Assembly (NCBI GenBank): GCA_963575745.1
Contig: CAUYUJ010017635.1
Coordinates: forward strand, 118,501 to 182,500
Origin: Prorocentrum cordatum
Lineage: Eukaryota; Sar; Dinophyceae; Prorocentrales; Prorocentraceae
Reading direction: 5' to 3'
Length of the DNA stretch: 64,000 bases
The notes below the pieces were generated by a model. That model searched no databases and was not told the DNA's origin. It saw only the letters and a program-made list of their open reading frames with translations. Numbering within the stretch: the stretch's first letter is position 1; each line of letters begins with the position of its first letter. This document shows positions 48,158 through 57,860 of this stretch, one piece after another. The translations under genes and the position numbers were made by a program.

Positions 48158-49993
48158 GTTAAGTCGGACGTGTCCCCCTACAGGGGGATTTTGGGCGACA
48201 AAGAAAAAAGATTCAAACAATGTTCAAACAAATGCCCAACAATACTCGAAAACTAGTCCCCTAACTAGTTCCCCACATGCTTAGTGGGGTTATGGTTTTC
48301 TTCCATGCCTCGTCGCACCCGCGCTCCCTCACCTCACCTCCCTCTTCCCCTTCTCACACAGCGCAGCACATCACAGCACAGCACAGCACTGCTCAGCAGC
48401 ACAGCTCAGCTCAGCACAGCAGGGCATAGCAGGCGTGGCATTTTCTCGACGCCATCGGGGGTTCGCAGGGGGTGGTCCCTCACCGCGGCCGCTATACACG
48501 ACGGTCGTCCAGGGCACAGCAAACGTGGCACTTTCTCGACACCGTAGGGGGTGCGCAGGGGGTGGTCCCTCAGCGCGGCCGCTATACACGACGGTCGTCC
48601 ACGGCATAGAATGCGTGGCACTTTCTCGACACCATAGGGGGTGCGCAGGGGGGGGGTCCCTCAGCGCGGCCGCTATGCACGACGGTCGTCCAGGACGTAA
48701 AAGGCGTGGCACTTCCTCGACACCATAGAGGGTGCGCAGGGGGTGGTCCCTACCGCGGCCACTATGCACGACGGTCGTCCAGGGCATAGCAGGCGTGGCA
48801 TTTTTCTCGACACCATAGGGGGTGCGCAGGGGGGGTCCCTCAGCGCGGCCGCTATACACGACGGTCGTCCACGGCATAGCAGGCGTGACATTTTCTCGAC
48901 ACCATAAGGGGTTGCGCAGGGGGTGGTCCCTCACCGCGGCCGCTATGCACGACGGTCGTCCAGGACATAGCAGGCGTGGCACTTTCTCGACGCCATCGGG
49001 GGTGCGCAGGGGTGGTCCCTCAGCGCGGCCGCTATACACGACGCTCGTCCAGGGCACAGCAGGCGTGGCATTTTCTCGACACCATAGGGGGTGCGCAGGG
49101 GGTGGTCCCTCACCGCGGCCGCTATGCACGACGGTCGTCCAGGACATAGCAGGCGTGGCACTTTCTCGACGCCATCGGGGGTTCGCAGGGGGGGGTCCCT
49201 CAGCGCGGCCGCTATACACGACGGTCGTCCAGGGCACAGCAGACGTGGTATTTTCTTGACACCATAGGGGGTGCGCAGGGGGTGGTCCCTCACCGCGGCC
49301 GCTATGCACGACGGTCGTCCAGGGCATAGGGTGCGTGGCATTTTCTCGACACCATAGGGGGTGTGCAGGGGGGGGTCCCTCAGCGCGGCCGCTATGCACG
49401 ACGGTCGTCCAGGGCATAGCAGGCGTGGCACTTTCTCGACACCATAGGGGGTGCGCAGGGGGGGTCCCTCAGCGCTGCCGCTATACACGACGGTCGTCCA
49501 GGGCATAGCAAGCGTTGCACTTTCTCGACACCATAGGGGATGCGCAGGGGGTGGTCCCTCAGCAAGGCCGCTATGCACGACGGTCGTCCAGGGCATAGCA
49601 GGTGTGGCACTTTCTCGACACCATAGAGGGTGCGCAGGGGGTGGTCCCTCACCACGGCCACTATGCACGACGGTCGTCCAGGGCATAGCAGGCGTTGCAT
49701 TTCCTCGACGCCAGACGGGGTGCGCAGGGGGTGGTCCCTCACCGCGGCCGCTGGCTGGCGCGAATCTGTCCTCGATGGAGGATAGAAGGCTAGGAAGAGG
49801 GAGGAGGTTCAAGCAATATGGCGTTGGATGACACATAGGGGAACATTTGCGACGAGGGTTCAGAAGGCAGAATTGCGCATATATTCTAAACTTAAGCAAA
49901 CACCTAAAATCTAAATTAAGTATGTGGGGTTCCTCGGTAGCGTAATTTTTAATTTTTGAACAATCCCCTGTAGAGGGACAGGCCCGACTTCAG
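48158..49993 (+). mobile_element. large TIR element containing a satellite array
   Basis: The left end GTTAAGTCGGACGTGTCCCC and right end GGACAGGCCCGACTTCAG are terminal inverted repeats of the introner-like family. The 8-bp sequence GGATATGG overlaps both outer edges (48151-48158, 49993-50000), consistent with a target-site duplication. Ends read GT...AG on the plus strand. The AT-rich family sequence remains at both sides (48185-48260 and 49850-49975) and a 90-bp tandem array fills the middle. Confidence 0.78.
48425..49755. repeat. 90-bp tandem array with a NotI site in most units
   Basis: About fifteen copies. The unit contains GCGTGGCACTTTCTCGAC, CCATAGGGGGTGCGCAGGG, CCCTCAGCGCGGCCGCTAT and ACGACGGTCGTCCAGGGCAT. 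The GCGGCCGC octamer (NotI) is kept in most units; ACGACGGTCGT is palindromic. Because 90 is a multiple of 3, frames up to about 350 codons stay open on the minus strand and are not accepted as genes. A CAGCA/GCACA-rich stretch (48358-48425) precedes the array. Confidence 0.96.
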
Positions 49994-50144
49994 GATATGG
50001 AAGTAGAGGACCGTGGCCTGGAGAGTCGAACGCGTCGAGTCGTCGGAGGTCTGGGTATACCCGGTCCACGAAAGTCGTGCATCCTTCGCCGCGTGGACCT
50101 CAGGACGGCCCGACCCTTTCCCCAGGACCGAGGCTTCATCCTGG

Positions 50145-50375
50145 GGAGGAGGAGGGGGAGGAGGAGGAGGAGGAGGAGGAGGAGGAGGAGGAGGAGGGAG
50201 GAGGAGGAGGAGGAGGAGGAGGAGGAGGAGGAGGAGGAGGAGGAGGAGGAGAGGAGGAGGAGAAGGAGGAGGAGGAGGAGGAGGGGAGGAGGAGGAGGAG
50301 GAGGAGGAGGAGGAGGAGGAGGAGGAGGAGGAGGAGGAGGAGGGGAGGAGGAGGAGGAGGAGGAGGAGGAGGACG
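50145..50375. repeat. (GGA)n array at the 3' end of LINE copy 3
   Basis: About 230 bases. On the minus strand it is a TCC tract directly following the decayed LINE. Confidence 0.96.
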
Positions 50376-50623
50376 GTCCTGGCGCCCAGCCGTCTCCTCC
50401 ACTGGCAACTGACCGAACGCTGCCCCCATCTCCTGCGGATGGGTCTCTGGGTTCCGAATCCAGCGCCGGCGCAATCGCGACCTCCGAACCCGCAATTCAA
50501 CGGCGGACGGAGCAAGACCCGCACGACGGAGAACGACCTCGTCCGAGAGAGCCGACGCCGCAGAACTGGTTGGCCTGTTTCGTTTCGAACTGGAACGCCT
50601 CGCTCATCGACGACCTCCATCTT

Positions 50624-51487
50624 CTAGCACGCGGCCCCTCCGAATATCTTTCGAGCGGGGCCCGCGAGGACCTGGTCCAATCTGCGCCCCCGTGCCTCCG
50701 AGGTGATCGCGGTGCCCGACCCCGACCGGATCGCCCCCTGGACCACCGCCCCGAACGCCGTCCTCGTCAATATCCAGACCTCGTTTTCGCTCCAGAAACG
50801 CCCCATGGAGTAGTGGCACCGTCGGGCCGCCAGAATGCGCCGCCGAAGCCCCCCCTGGGCGCGCCAATTGCTGGGCGCCTGGGCCCTGAGAGCCACGTTC
50901 CCAAACTGAGCCCGACCGAAATGCGGCGTCGATCCTCCCAAAACCTCGGCATTGCGCCCATTCGATCCTGGACCGACGAAGGACTGAGAGATACTGCTTG
51001 TCATTGGATAGTGCGAGTAGCCGCCCGCGCCCAGAGCGCGCTGCAGGCGCTCGCGGGCGCGCTGCAACGTGAACCGCGCGTTCCTGGCAGTCGTCGCGAC
51101 CTGAGTCTTGCTGGTGCCACCTGCGTAGATGCGGCAAGACAAGTCCACGGGAGCCTGCGAGATGGGCGCCCAGGCTGCGCGCGAGCCCTCGCTGGGCCAC
51201 AAGATGAAATCTGAAATCGACGGAGGCGTCGGAGGCACCAAAGGATGACAACTCCAACTGTCATAGTCCTGCGCGGGGGGTGGTGCCTCTATATGCTGAG
51301 TCTGTTTGTCGACGATCGTCGAGCCACTGCCGCGCGGGCCTCGCGAACGTTCTGGCGAAGAAGACCGCCGCGGCGGCGTCGCCCATGAAGGCGCCGCATA
51401 GATTGCGCATGGTCTGCCCCCCGTCGGCCGCGCAGATGGAGAAGGTGCTGCGCTCGCGGCACCCGTGGAAAAAACTCTGATCCGCAT
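50624..51487 (-). pseudogene. LINE copy 3 reverse transcriptase, Asp pair replaced
   Basis: The frame reads PVDLSCRIYAGGTSKTQ where RT should have Y-A-D-D, then ARFTLQRARERLQRALGAGG, a block FGRAQFGNVALRAQAP, GGLRRRILAARRCHYSMGRF and TRTAFGAVVQGAIRSG. The last blocks match LINE RT thumb sequences ('xIxxRIxAAxxxxxxMGxFW', 'FxAxVxGALLSG'). The catalytic Asp-Asp is Gly-Gly, which needs two A-to-G changes. The part before about 51250 is out of frame. Confidence 0.75.
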
Positions 51488-52734
51488 CCTTGATCGACCC
51501 TGTCACGGTCTCGCGCGGCGAGCTGAAAGTAGAGCAGCCGAACGCAATTGCCACGTCCTCCTTCGACGTCGCCGAGGGGGGCCCTGCCCGGCGACGCCTC
51601 CAAAGCAACGCCTCCCGGCAAATCGTGGCGCCCTCGCGGCTGCGACCGTGCAAGTAGCCGCGGTCGCGGGGGGGCGCCGCGCCGGGTGGTCAACGTCGCA
51701 GTTGCGCCGTAAACCGCAGCACACCCGCGCGGCGCAATCCATGAAGGCAACGTCGGGCCGCGAAGCCCCCCTTGCTATTCTGCTTGTCCCAGCCCGTTGC
51801 CCGAGAACGATGCCGCGCGATGGGGGTCCATTGAACCCTTCGAATATGCCGGAACACCTTGCTCAATGCTTCAAGGCTGAACTCGTTGCCGGCGGGCCCG
51901 TACACCTGCGCCCCGCGCCCGCTTTGATAGCCTGCCAGTCGCGCGCGAGGGACAAACCGAGGCCGGGGGGTAGGGGCGTCATAGACCCCCCCTCGTCGTC
52001 GTTGTCGCCGCGCCGGCGCCTCGGTTTGCGGCTCGAGCCATCGGGGCGACGACTCGGGCCCGGGGTCGCCGTGGGGACCTCTGCCGGCGCCGAGCGCAGC
52101 GGCGCCGCCTTGCGCCCGGGCGTCTTTGCCGCAAGCTCCGCCGCCCAAGCTCCGCCGCCCAGCTTGGCCTTGAAAAGGCTTGAGCCGCCAAGCGGCGGTG
52201 AAGAGAGAGGGAGAGAGAAAGGGCAAGCAAAGAGGCAAGGGCAGGAGCAAGGGAACCGCAAGTGGAAGCCCGCGCCAGTTCTGGAAGCGGGGGGATCCAT
52301 CAGTTTTACCAAACATCCTATTGTCGCTGCCGAACGACGGCGGCGGCGGTGAGCCCTCCAGCGGCCGTTGCCGGCGCGCGGCGTAAGTCCACGGGCGCCG
52401 CCTCGAAGCCGCCAGCATGGCCAGGTCCACGGAGAAAGGCGCGCGCCTCCTCCATGCGCGGGGCGAAGGTGGAGGCCGCGTTGGTGCGCCGTTTCCTCGG
52501 TCCGCTGCACTTCCCTGCTGGCTGATGGGCCGGCCTCCAGACGTCGGCGCAGCGTTGGCCCTTCCAGGCCTCGGCGATCTCGCCCAACACCCGAGGTCAT
52601 CTCATACTGCCGCCGACAACGTCGGATGCGCGTGGTGCACCTGGTGAGCAGAATCTGGTGGCCAAGCCGCCCCCTCCTCGTTCCCGCTCGTCGCGTCTGT
52701 CGCGCAGAAGCCGGCCAGGAGCCCGCGCATACTC

Positions 52735-53802
52735 TCAAGGGCGAGAGTCGTGCTGTAGGCCTCTGGTGAAGTGCCGCTCCGCCACCAAAAACCGTCGCGA
52801 TCCACTTCTCCCAAGCCCCGTCGGGGGCCGCCTCTCGCAGGAGGAGGTCGTGGAAGCCTGGCATGGCCCTGAGCTGCGTCTCCGCGTCCTCCATAAAGGC
52901 GGCCACGCCCACCCCTTGCGCAACGCCTGCGCGAGCCTGTCGAAGTCCCACTTCGGCGCGACCGCTCGAGGGCTGCTGAGGTCGAGTGTGTAGTCTAGCT
53001 TGAATAACAATAGCAGGTGGTCCTGGCCGCCGCTGCTCCTGTTGAGCTTCAGTCGCAGGTTGGAGCGCGGCGTGGCGCAGCAATGCACCGCGAGACCCAA
53101 AGCCTCGGCGAACGCGGCGATATAGTCGTTGTGGCTCGAGCCCGCGCGGTTGTAGAACGTGCCCCCGTGTCGGAACCATGTACAGGTGACCGTAGTGGAA
53201 TGCTTCTCGAAGATCTCCAGAAGCTGATCCGCGGCGTAATGCTGTTCCCCAGTAGCGCGCGCGCCAGCTGCCGGTGACTGCGCCTGCTCCTGAGCGCCGC
53301 CTCGACGTCGACGCAAGCCGAAGGAGTCGTTGATATCGAACCCTGCGATCGTGGTCGACCTCTCGTGGCACCAGGTGGCCACCTGCTCGACCCGCTGGCA
53401 CACGGCGTCTTCCGTGGCCTGGTAGTGGGCTTGCCCTGTCTGGTCGGGCCCCACCGTCTCCCGATCTTCACGGCGACCGCTGGGCCGAGGGGGAAAGTAC
53501 ATGACAGGTAGCCGCAGGTCGAAGCGCCCCGACCTCAAGCGGAATAAGGCATCGCGCCCTTGCAGCTGAATGGGCACCGCAGGGACATCATAGACGCCCC
53601 TCTCCTTGAATGTCCAAATGCGCAGCAGTAGCACGATCCCGCAAGTCTCGTTCACGAAGCGACTCGGGCGGAAACTGCAGCGAATCGAGAAGTGGTACCG
53701 AACTAGCGTGCACGTGGGGACCCAGTCGGCAGCTGCGCGATCCCCTGAATACGAAATCCCAATGATGTGTGTCTGAGCCAACTCTTCCGAGATGTCCTGC
53801 AA
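52735..53802 (-). pseudogene. LINE copy 3 endonuclease region
   Basis: Frame with LRSGRFDLRLPVMYFPPR, TTIAGFDINDSFG ('GDFN'-like), CTWFRHGGTFYNRAGSSHND + YI (the 'SxxDYI' block) and SGGQDHLLLLFKLDY ('SDHxPL' block) in the order of the LINE endonuclease. The catalytic Glu region upstream (about 53850) is not recognisable. A frame change follows near 52950 (AFMEDAETQLRAMPGFHDLL continues in another frame). Confidence 0.8.
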
Positions 53803-54009
53803 TCTCTCGACCGACGCCGCGTGCTGCCCATTCCAGTGGATTTAGTTGAACATCCTTCGAACAAGCGCAGCGAACAAAAATCAACAGCATGAGAAGACGT
53901 AGTAGTGACTGAAAAATGTTGCGGGGAGAGGGACACATGCGGTAACGGAAGCGTGCCACGGCCGCTGGTACGCCCGCCCGTCTCGCAGGAACTCCTGGGC
54001 ACGGGGGGG

Positions 54010-54078
54010 CTGGAGGAGGAGGAGGAGGAGGAGGAGGAGGAGGAGGAGGAGGAGGAGGAGGAGGACGAGGACGAGTGA
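54010..54078. repeat. (GGA)n array
   Basis: Short pure GGA array. Confidence 0.94.
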
Positions 54079-54255
54079 AAAAGGAGGAGGAAGAGGATGG
54101 GCCAACTGCCTCGAGCCTCGCATGTCGAGGTCGCTTCAGCAACCCCCGTCTGGCGCTCCCCGACCCACCGAGTAGGGGACGAGGTCGCGCTGCGTGATCC
54201 GCGCGGAGTCCCCGAACCTGGAAACACGAAAATACGCACCACTCACAAACTTTCG

Positions 54256-54390
54256 GGGGTCCGCGCGAATGTTTTTGATCGGCGCTGGGCACTATTCCCT
54301 GGCGCGCAGAGCGCGCGAGGGGCGGCGCCGTGGCGCCTGAAGTGCCACCAGAAGGGTCCAGCGCCGATCCAAGAAAACCGCGCGGTCCTT
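54256..54390. mobile_element. foldback element, ~35-bp arms
   Basis: CCGCGCGAATGTTTTTGATCG + GCGCTGG (54261-54288) pairs with the reverse complement of 54351-54388. The interior is GC-rich and matches the interior style of 31293-31451. Translations of both copies on the minus strand share PRGFLGSAL, a trace of common ancestry rather than a gene. Confidence 0.82.
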
Positions 54391-54610
54391 TACAGTCTCT
54401 GCAGACATCCGACGTCGCCAACATATCTCAAGATGGCACCTCAGACGTCTGGACCCCCTCCCCAAAGATCAGCTCTTCTGCCCGAGCTGATTTGTACGGT
54501 CCTGGGGCTCAGTGAGGGCCCCCAAGAGGCCGAATGTGAACAGAAACCTTCCGACGTGCCATGTCAGAGTCCGAGAACCTTGGCGGCGCGCAGAGGGGGG
54601 GGGGGGCAGC

Positions 54611-54722
54611 GGGGGAGGCCTCTTAGAAGCGGGCTGCTTCTTCTTAGAAGGCGCCGGCCTTACGCGTATAGAGAAGGCCCGCGCCTTCGAAGAAGCAGGC
54701 GTGCTTCTAAGAAGCCTCCCCC
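54611..54722. repeat. large inverted repeat, ~48-bp arms
   Basis: GGGGGAGGCCTCTTAGAAGC... (54611-54660) pairs with 54674-54722 with about six mismatches around a 13-nt loop. It starts 12 bp from the end of the motif Ia helicase exon. Confidence 0.88.
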
Positions 54723-54733
54723 CCTCCCCATAC

Positions 54734-54882
54734 CCCCTTTTGCGCGTGGCCGAGAACCGCACTGCCGCCACGCCGGCGGACAGGAGCGCTGCCATGAGCC
54801 GGTCCACGGCGACGTGGGAGTCCGCGGCCGCCAGGAGCGGCTTGCCGCGGTAGGCCGCCTTCGGCCGGAGGGACACGGTAGG
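54734..54882 (-). CDS. helicase exon with motif Ia
   Basis: The minus strand reads PTVSLRPKAAYRGKPLLAAA, then DSHVAVDRLMAALLSAG and VAAVRFSA. In UPF1-like helicases motif Ia is of the type 'xLLxxAxSNxAVDxLxxxLLxxGV'; here the Asn is His. Acceptor GTGCGCAG|CCT at 54883 in phase 0, which agrees with the end of the motif I exon. The donor is uncertain: AGGGG|GTATGG at 54733 or an earlier GC donor. A further exon before the stalk is likely, since the segment after motif Ia is short. Confidence 0.75.
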
Positions 54883-55115
54883 CTGCGCACACAGACGGCC
54901 CCGCCCCCCTGAGGCAGTCCAGACGGGCCCCAGCAGGCCCCCCGCTGGTGGCGAGCGAAGGAGGGGAGGTGAGAAGGAGAAGGCCTTCTCAGAGGGTTCG
55001 GAGGCCCCCCGGCCTTCCGAGAAGTGTTCGATAGGCCTTCCCCGAAGACAGAACAATTGATCAGGAGGCGCGAGGAGGGCTTCGGAGAGAAGTCCGGTCA
55101 CCTGCTGAGAATGCT

Positions 55116-55206
55116 GGGCCTGTTTTCCACCACCACCACCATAAGTTGGAGGGGGAAGGAGGACTTCTCCCTCCAACTTATGGTGGTGGTGGTGGAGAAC
55201 AGGCCC
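55116..55206. repeat. near-perfect palindrome, 42-bp arms, 7-nt loop
   Basis: 55116-55157 (GGGCCTGTTTTCCACCACCA... to GGAGGGGGAA) pairs with 55165-55206 with two mismatches. The arm contains (CCA)4. It lies in the intron between motifs I and Ia. Confidence 0.95.
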
Positions 55207-55373
55207 GTCACTTCCTTCTCACTGTCCCCCCTCGCTCGCCGCCGATCCCGAGCTGCACGCGCCGAGGCCAACCGATGACCCGGAGGCCTCGGCGTGGGCA
55301 GCTCACACGCGAGGCCTTGCCGCGCCGCGGCCTCGCCAGCGACGACCAGCTACAGCGCGGCCTGTGGATATCA

Positions 55374-55530
55374 GTAAGTCGGGCGTGTCCTCCAGGATTT
55401 TCGACGAAAAATGAAGCATACCCTTAAAAAGTGCTACAAAATGATCAAAAATACTGAAAAAATAGTCCCCGTACTATTTTGTTGACTATTTTTGAATTTT
55501 CCCCCTGTAGAGGGACAGGCCAGACTTAAG
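55374..55530 (+). mobile_element. introner-like TIR element with GT...AG ends
   Basis: Begins GTAAGTCGGGCGTGTCC and ends GTAGAGGGACAGGCCAGACT + TAAG. The AT-rich interior holds an AATAGTCCCCGTACTATT hairpin. Outer edges GGATATCA (55366-55373) and GGTTATCA (55530-55537) match at 7 of 8 positions, consistent with an 8-bp target duplication. It lies in the intron after the motif I exon. Confidence 0.8.
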
Positions 55531-56015
55531 GTTATCACCCATCAGCGATGAGCCGGGAGAAGCTGGCCCGTGCTCCGTACGAGCCATGCTTGAACTCCCT
55601 TCCGGCACCGCTCCCACACGGCACGGTGCATGGCTCTTTGGTCTCGGGGGCCGAACACATATATGCACCGTACGATTCCTGGGCCGAGGATCGACGACGC
55701 CTCGGGAGATGCTGGCGCGGTACGGTGTACACAAGTCGTCCGCGGATGAGCGAGACATGGCGTGAGGGGAAGCATCGGCCTCCTTCGAACCCCACGCCTT
55801 CTGGGGCCACAGCCCCCTTCGGCCTCAACAGACTTCAGTGGGGCAACCCAGGGGGGGCTCCACACGCCCGCGCGGCCTCCCGCGGCACTTCCCCGGGGCG
55901 CTCTCCGCCCCAAGGTCAGGGTGCTGAGGACATCCCAGCCTGCCCTGGGGTCTTCGGGGCCAGCCTGGACTACCTCCGGGGGCTGTCTTTCCGCGAAAAC
56001 CCCAAGCCTTCCCAC

Positions 56016-56347
56016 CTTCAGCAGCGCGCTGGCCAGTCGCGTCTTTCCGCACCCCGGAGGTCCTTGGATCAGACTCACTCGCGCCTCCTCAATGGACCGC
56101 GCTGCGGCCACCTGAGCGTCGTTCAATCCCGAAGCGGACAACTCCAAAGGTAACGGGTCGATCCTGTTGTTGTGCTTGACCTCCTTTTCCAGCAGCACGC
56201 TGAGAAAAGCTGGGTCCAGCGTCGAGTCCACTAGGCAATCCAGTGATTTCATCGTCCGGTCGTAGGCAACCTTGTTGATCCCCAGGTCCAGCCGAAAGAC
56301 GCCCTCCCCTTCTGGAGGACTCTGCATCAACACAACAATGGCGCTTT
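56016..56347 (-). CDS. helicase exon with motif I (Walker A)
   Basis: The minus strand reads SAIVVLMQSPPEGEG, FRLDLGINKVAYDRTMKSLD (end of the accessory barrel), PLELSASGLNDAQVAAAR (Q-motif-like 'LNxxQ') and LIQGPPGCGKTRLASALLK (P-loop). This order and spacing match UPF1/IGHMBP2-like SF1B helicases, ATP-dependent 5'-3' enzymes on RNA or DNA. Acceptor CCCTGTCAG|AA at 56348; donor CTGAAG|GTGGGA at 56015. 332 nt, ending in phase 0. Confidence 0.93.
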
Positions 56348-56446
56348 CTGACAGGGCCCCGAAATCGGCGTAGCGAATCGTGCTCCTCCGTCTTCCCCCT
56401 GCCGCCTCCTCCCCAGAGCGGAAGGATGGGGGGGAGGTACAATCAT

Positions 56447-56618
56447 GGTGCTACCAGAAGGAACGCTGAATAGGGAACGAATTGTTTTTTTCTGGCCAAG
56501 GCGAGCCTCGGCAGCGAACAGGTTCTCCGACATAGACCTAAAGACTGGTCCGAAAATCAGAGCCCATCCTGAACCCAAAGTGGCCCGCATTTCAGCGTCT
56601 TCGCCAGAAGAGGGGGGC
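56447..56618 (-). CDS. possible additional helicase exon, unassigned
   Basis: Frame of normal composition (MRATLGSGWALIFGPVFRSM, EARLGQKKTIRSLFSVPSGS) on the helicase strand between the barrel and motif I exons, followed by ATGATT|GTACCTCC, a GT donor. I could not match it to the barrel, and phase to the motif I exon does not close with simple choices, so it stays a candidate. Confidence 0.35.
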
Positions 56619-56729
56619 ACTTCACTAAAAAGATTTCTGCGCCCAGTTCTGATGCAGAGAACACCAGCGCGTTCGGGGGCGCCAGCAACTCCATGTCAGA
56701 ATAACCTGCGTGGTCTTTTGCTCCCTCTC

Positions 56730-56875
56730 CTCCAGCTTCTCCTCCTCCTCCTCCTCGTCCTCCTCCTCCTCCGCTCTCTCCGCACCACCCCTGCTTGATG
56801 TCAGGAGGCGCATCGCCGTTTCCTCCTCCTCCTCCTCCTCCTCCTCCTCCTCCTCCTCCTCCCCTCTCCCTCCTC
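56730..56875. repeat. (TCC)n array
   Basis: Two TCC blocks (56733-56775 and 56822-56865) separated by about 45 bases. Confidence 0.94.
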
Positions 56876-56884
56876 ATTCTTGGA

Positions 56885-57500
56885 GCTCTCTTGTGCTGCT
56901 CGAAGCTCTCTTGACGCCGTCTTGGTGCCCTCTTGGGGGCTTCTTGGGCCGTCTGGGGCCGATTTCGAAAACCTTTGGGGCCGTCGTGGCCGCTGTTAGG
57001 ACTAACTAACGAATATCCCAAACAAATGCGTTGTTCCATCGGAGATGCTTGATTTTTGCCCTTGGGGGGCCTTCTCGGCAGCCTCTTGGACCGTCTTGAA
57101 AGAGTCCGTTTTGTATCTGTTTGGCTCGTCTGCGAGCCCATTTCGGCCATCTCTTGGCACGTCATGGGGAGCTGAGCCCGTCTTGGGGCCCCCAATCGAC
57201 CATGTAAGGATCCTCTGGTGGCCCCCTCGGGCCCCCGGGGGACTCTCTTGAAGCCGTCTTGGAACTCTTTTGTGCTGCTCGAAGCTCTCTTGACGCCGTC
57301 TGAGGCTGATTTGGGGAGCCTGTGGGGCAGTCGTGTCCGCTGTTAGGACTCGATAGAAATACCGCAAATATGCGTTCTTCCATCGGAGAAACTTGATGTT
57401 TGCCCTTGGGGGGCCTTTCCGGCGGCCTCTTGGACAGTCTTGACGGCCTTTGTGGCTGTCTGGGAGGCCATCTCGCTGCGCTCTCCAGCCATCTTCCAGA
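56885..57500 (+). repeat. ~350-bp tandem repeat, 1.7 copies
   Basis: GCTGCTCGAAGCTCTCTTGA + CGCCGTCT, GCTGTTAGGACT, GTTNTTCCATCGGAGA and TTTGCCCTTGGGGGGCCTT recur in order at 56897-57085 and 57274-57420. Many CTCTTG/GTCTTG sub-repeats. Confidence 0.88.
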
Positions 57501-57544
57501 CTATCTGGGGAGCTTAGGCTCCCCCTCCCCCCCTCCATCTCCTG

Positions 57545-57680
57545 CTCCTGCGTTTCCTCCTGTTCCTCTCGTTCTTCCTCCTCCTCCTCCTCCTCCTCCT
57601 TCTGCTCCTCCTTCTGCTCCTTCTTCTGCTCCTCCTCCTCCTCCTCCCGCCCCTCCCCCCCCTCCTCCCCCTCCGCCTCC
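57545..57680. repeat. (TCC)n array
   Basis: TCC with TTCTGC variants. It ends about 35 bases from the 3' end of the barrel exon. Confidence 0.93.
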
Positions 57681-57713
57681 TCATCTGGAGCGGCCTCCGC
57701 GGCACTCGCTGAC

Positions 57714-57860
57714 CCACACGGGGTCGCCCCTCCCGAACCGGTGGTGCGGCAGGTGGCCCCCGCGCGCCACTGCGAAGCGCACGGACACGCGCCCGAACAT
57801 GGGCTCCCGGATCTCGCAGGTCAGGCCGAAGATGGCCAGGCCCTCCTCCTCGCGAGGAGG
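57714..57860 (-). CDS. helicase exon, N-terminal beta-barrel
   Basis: The minus strand reads PPREEEGLAIFGLTCEIREP, then GRVSVRFAVARGGHLPHHRF and GRGDPVW. IGHMBP2/UPF1-type helicases carry before the P-loop a barrel of the form '...GL..xGxxxxxVxVxxxxxxxLPxHxFxxGDxVxx'. Acceptor CCTGCAG|CCT at 57861; donor GTGTGG|GTCAGC at 57713. 147 nt, phase 0 at both ends with this choice. First recognisable exon of the gene; more N-terminal exons were not found up to the window end. Confidence 0.78.

Larger units (their letters stand above)
50380..53870 (-). mobile_element. decayed LINE, copy 3
   Basis: Endonuclease at 53800-52950, a pre-RT region, RT thumb and C-terminal region to about 50380, then a TCC tract. 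Several frame changes between domains. It lies in the helicase intron between motif Ia and the stalk exon, in the sense orientation. Confidence 0.85.

Noticed and set aside
48371-49899. Two long minus-strand frames with MPWTTVVHSG-type repeats
   Set aside because: Same reason: a 90-bp satellite with no stop in several frames, inside a TIR element.
57000-57538. Minus-strand frame rich in Arg/Gln/Ser opposite the 350-bp repeat
   Set aside because: Repeats with the 350-bp unit and has no conserved motif.
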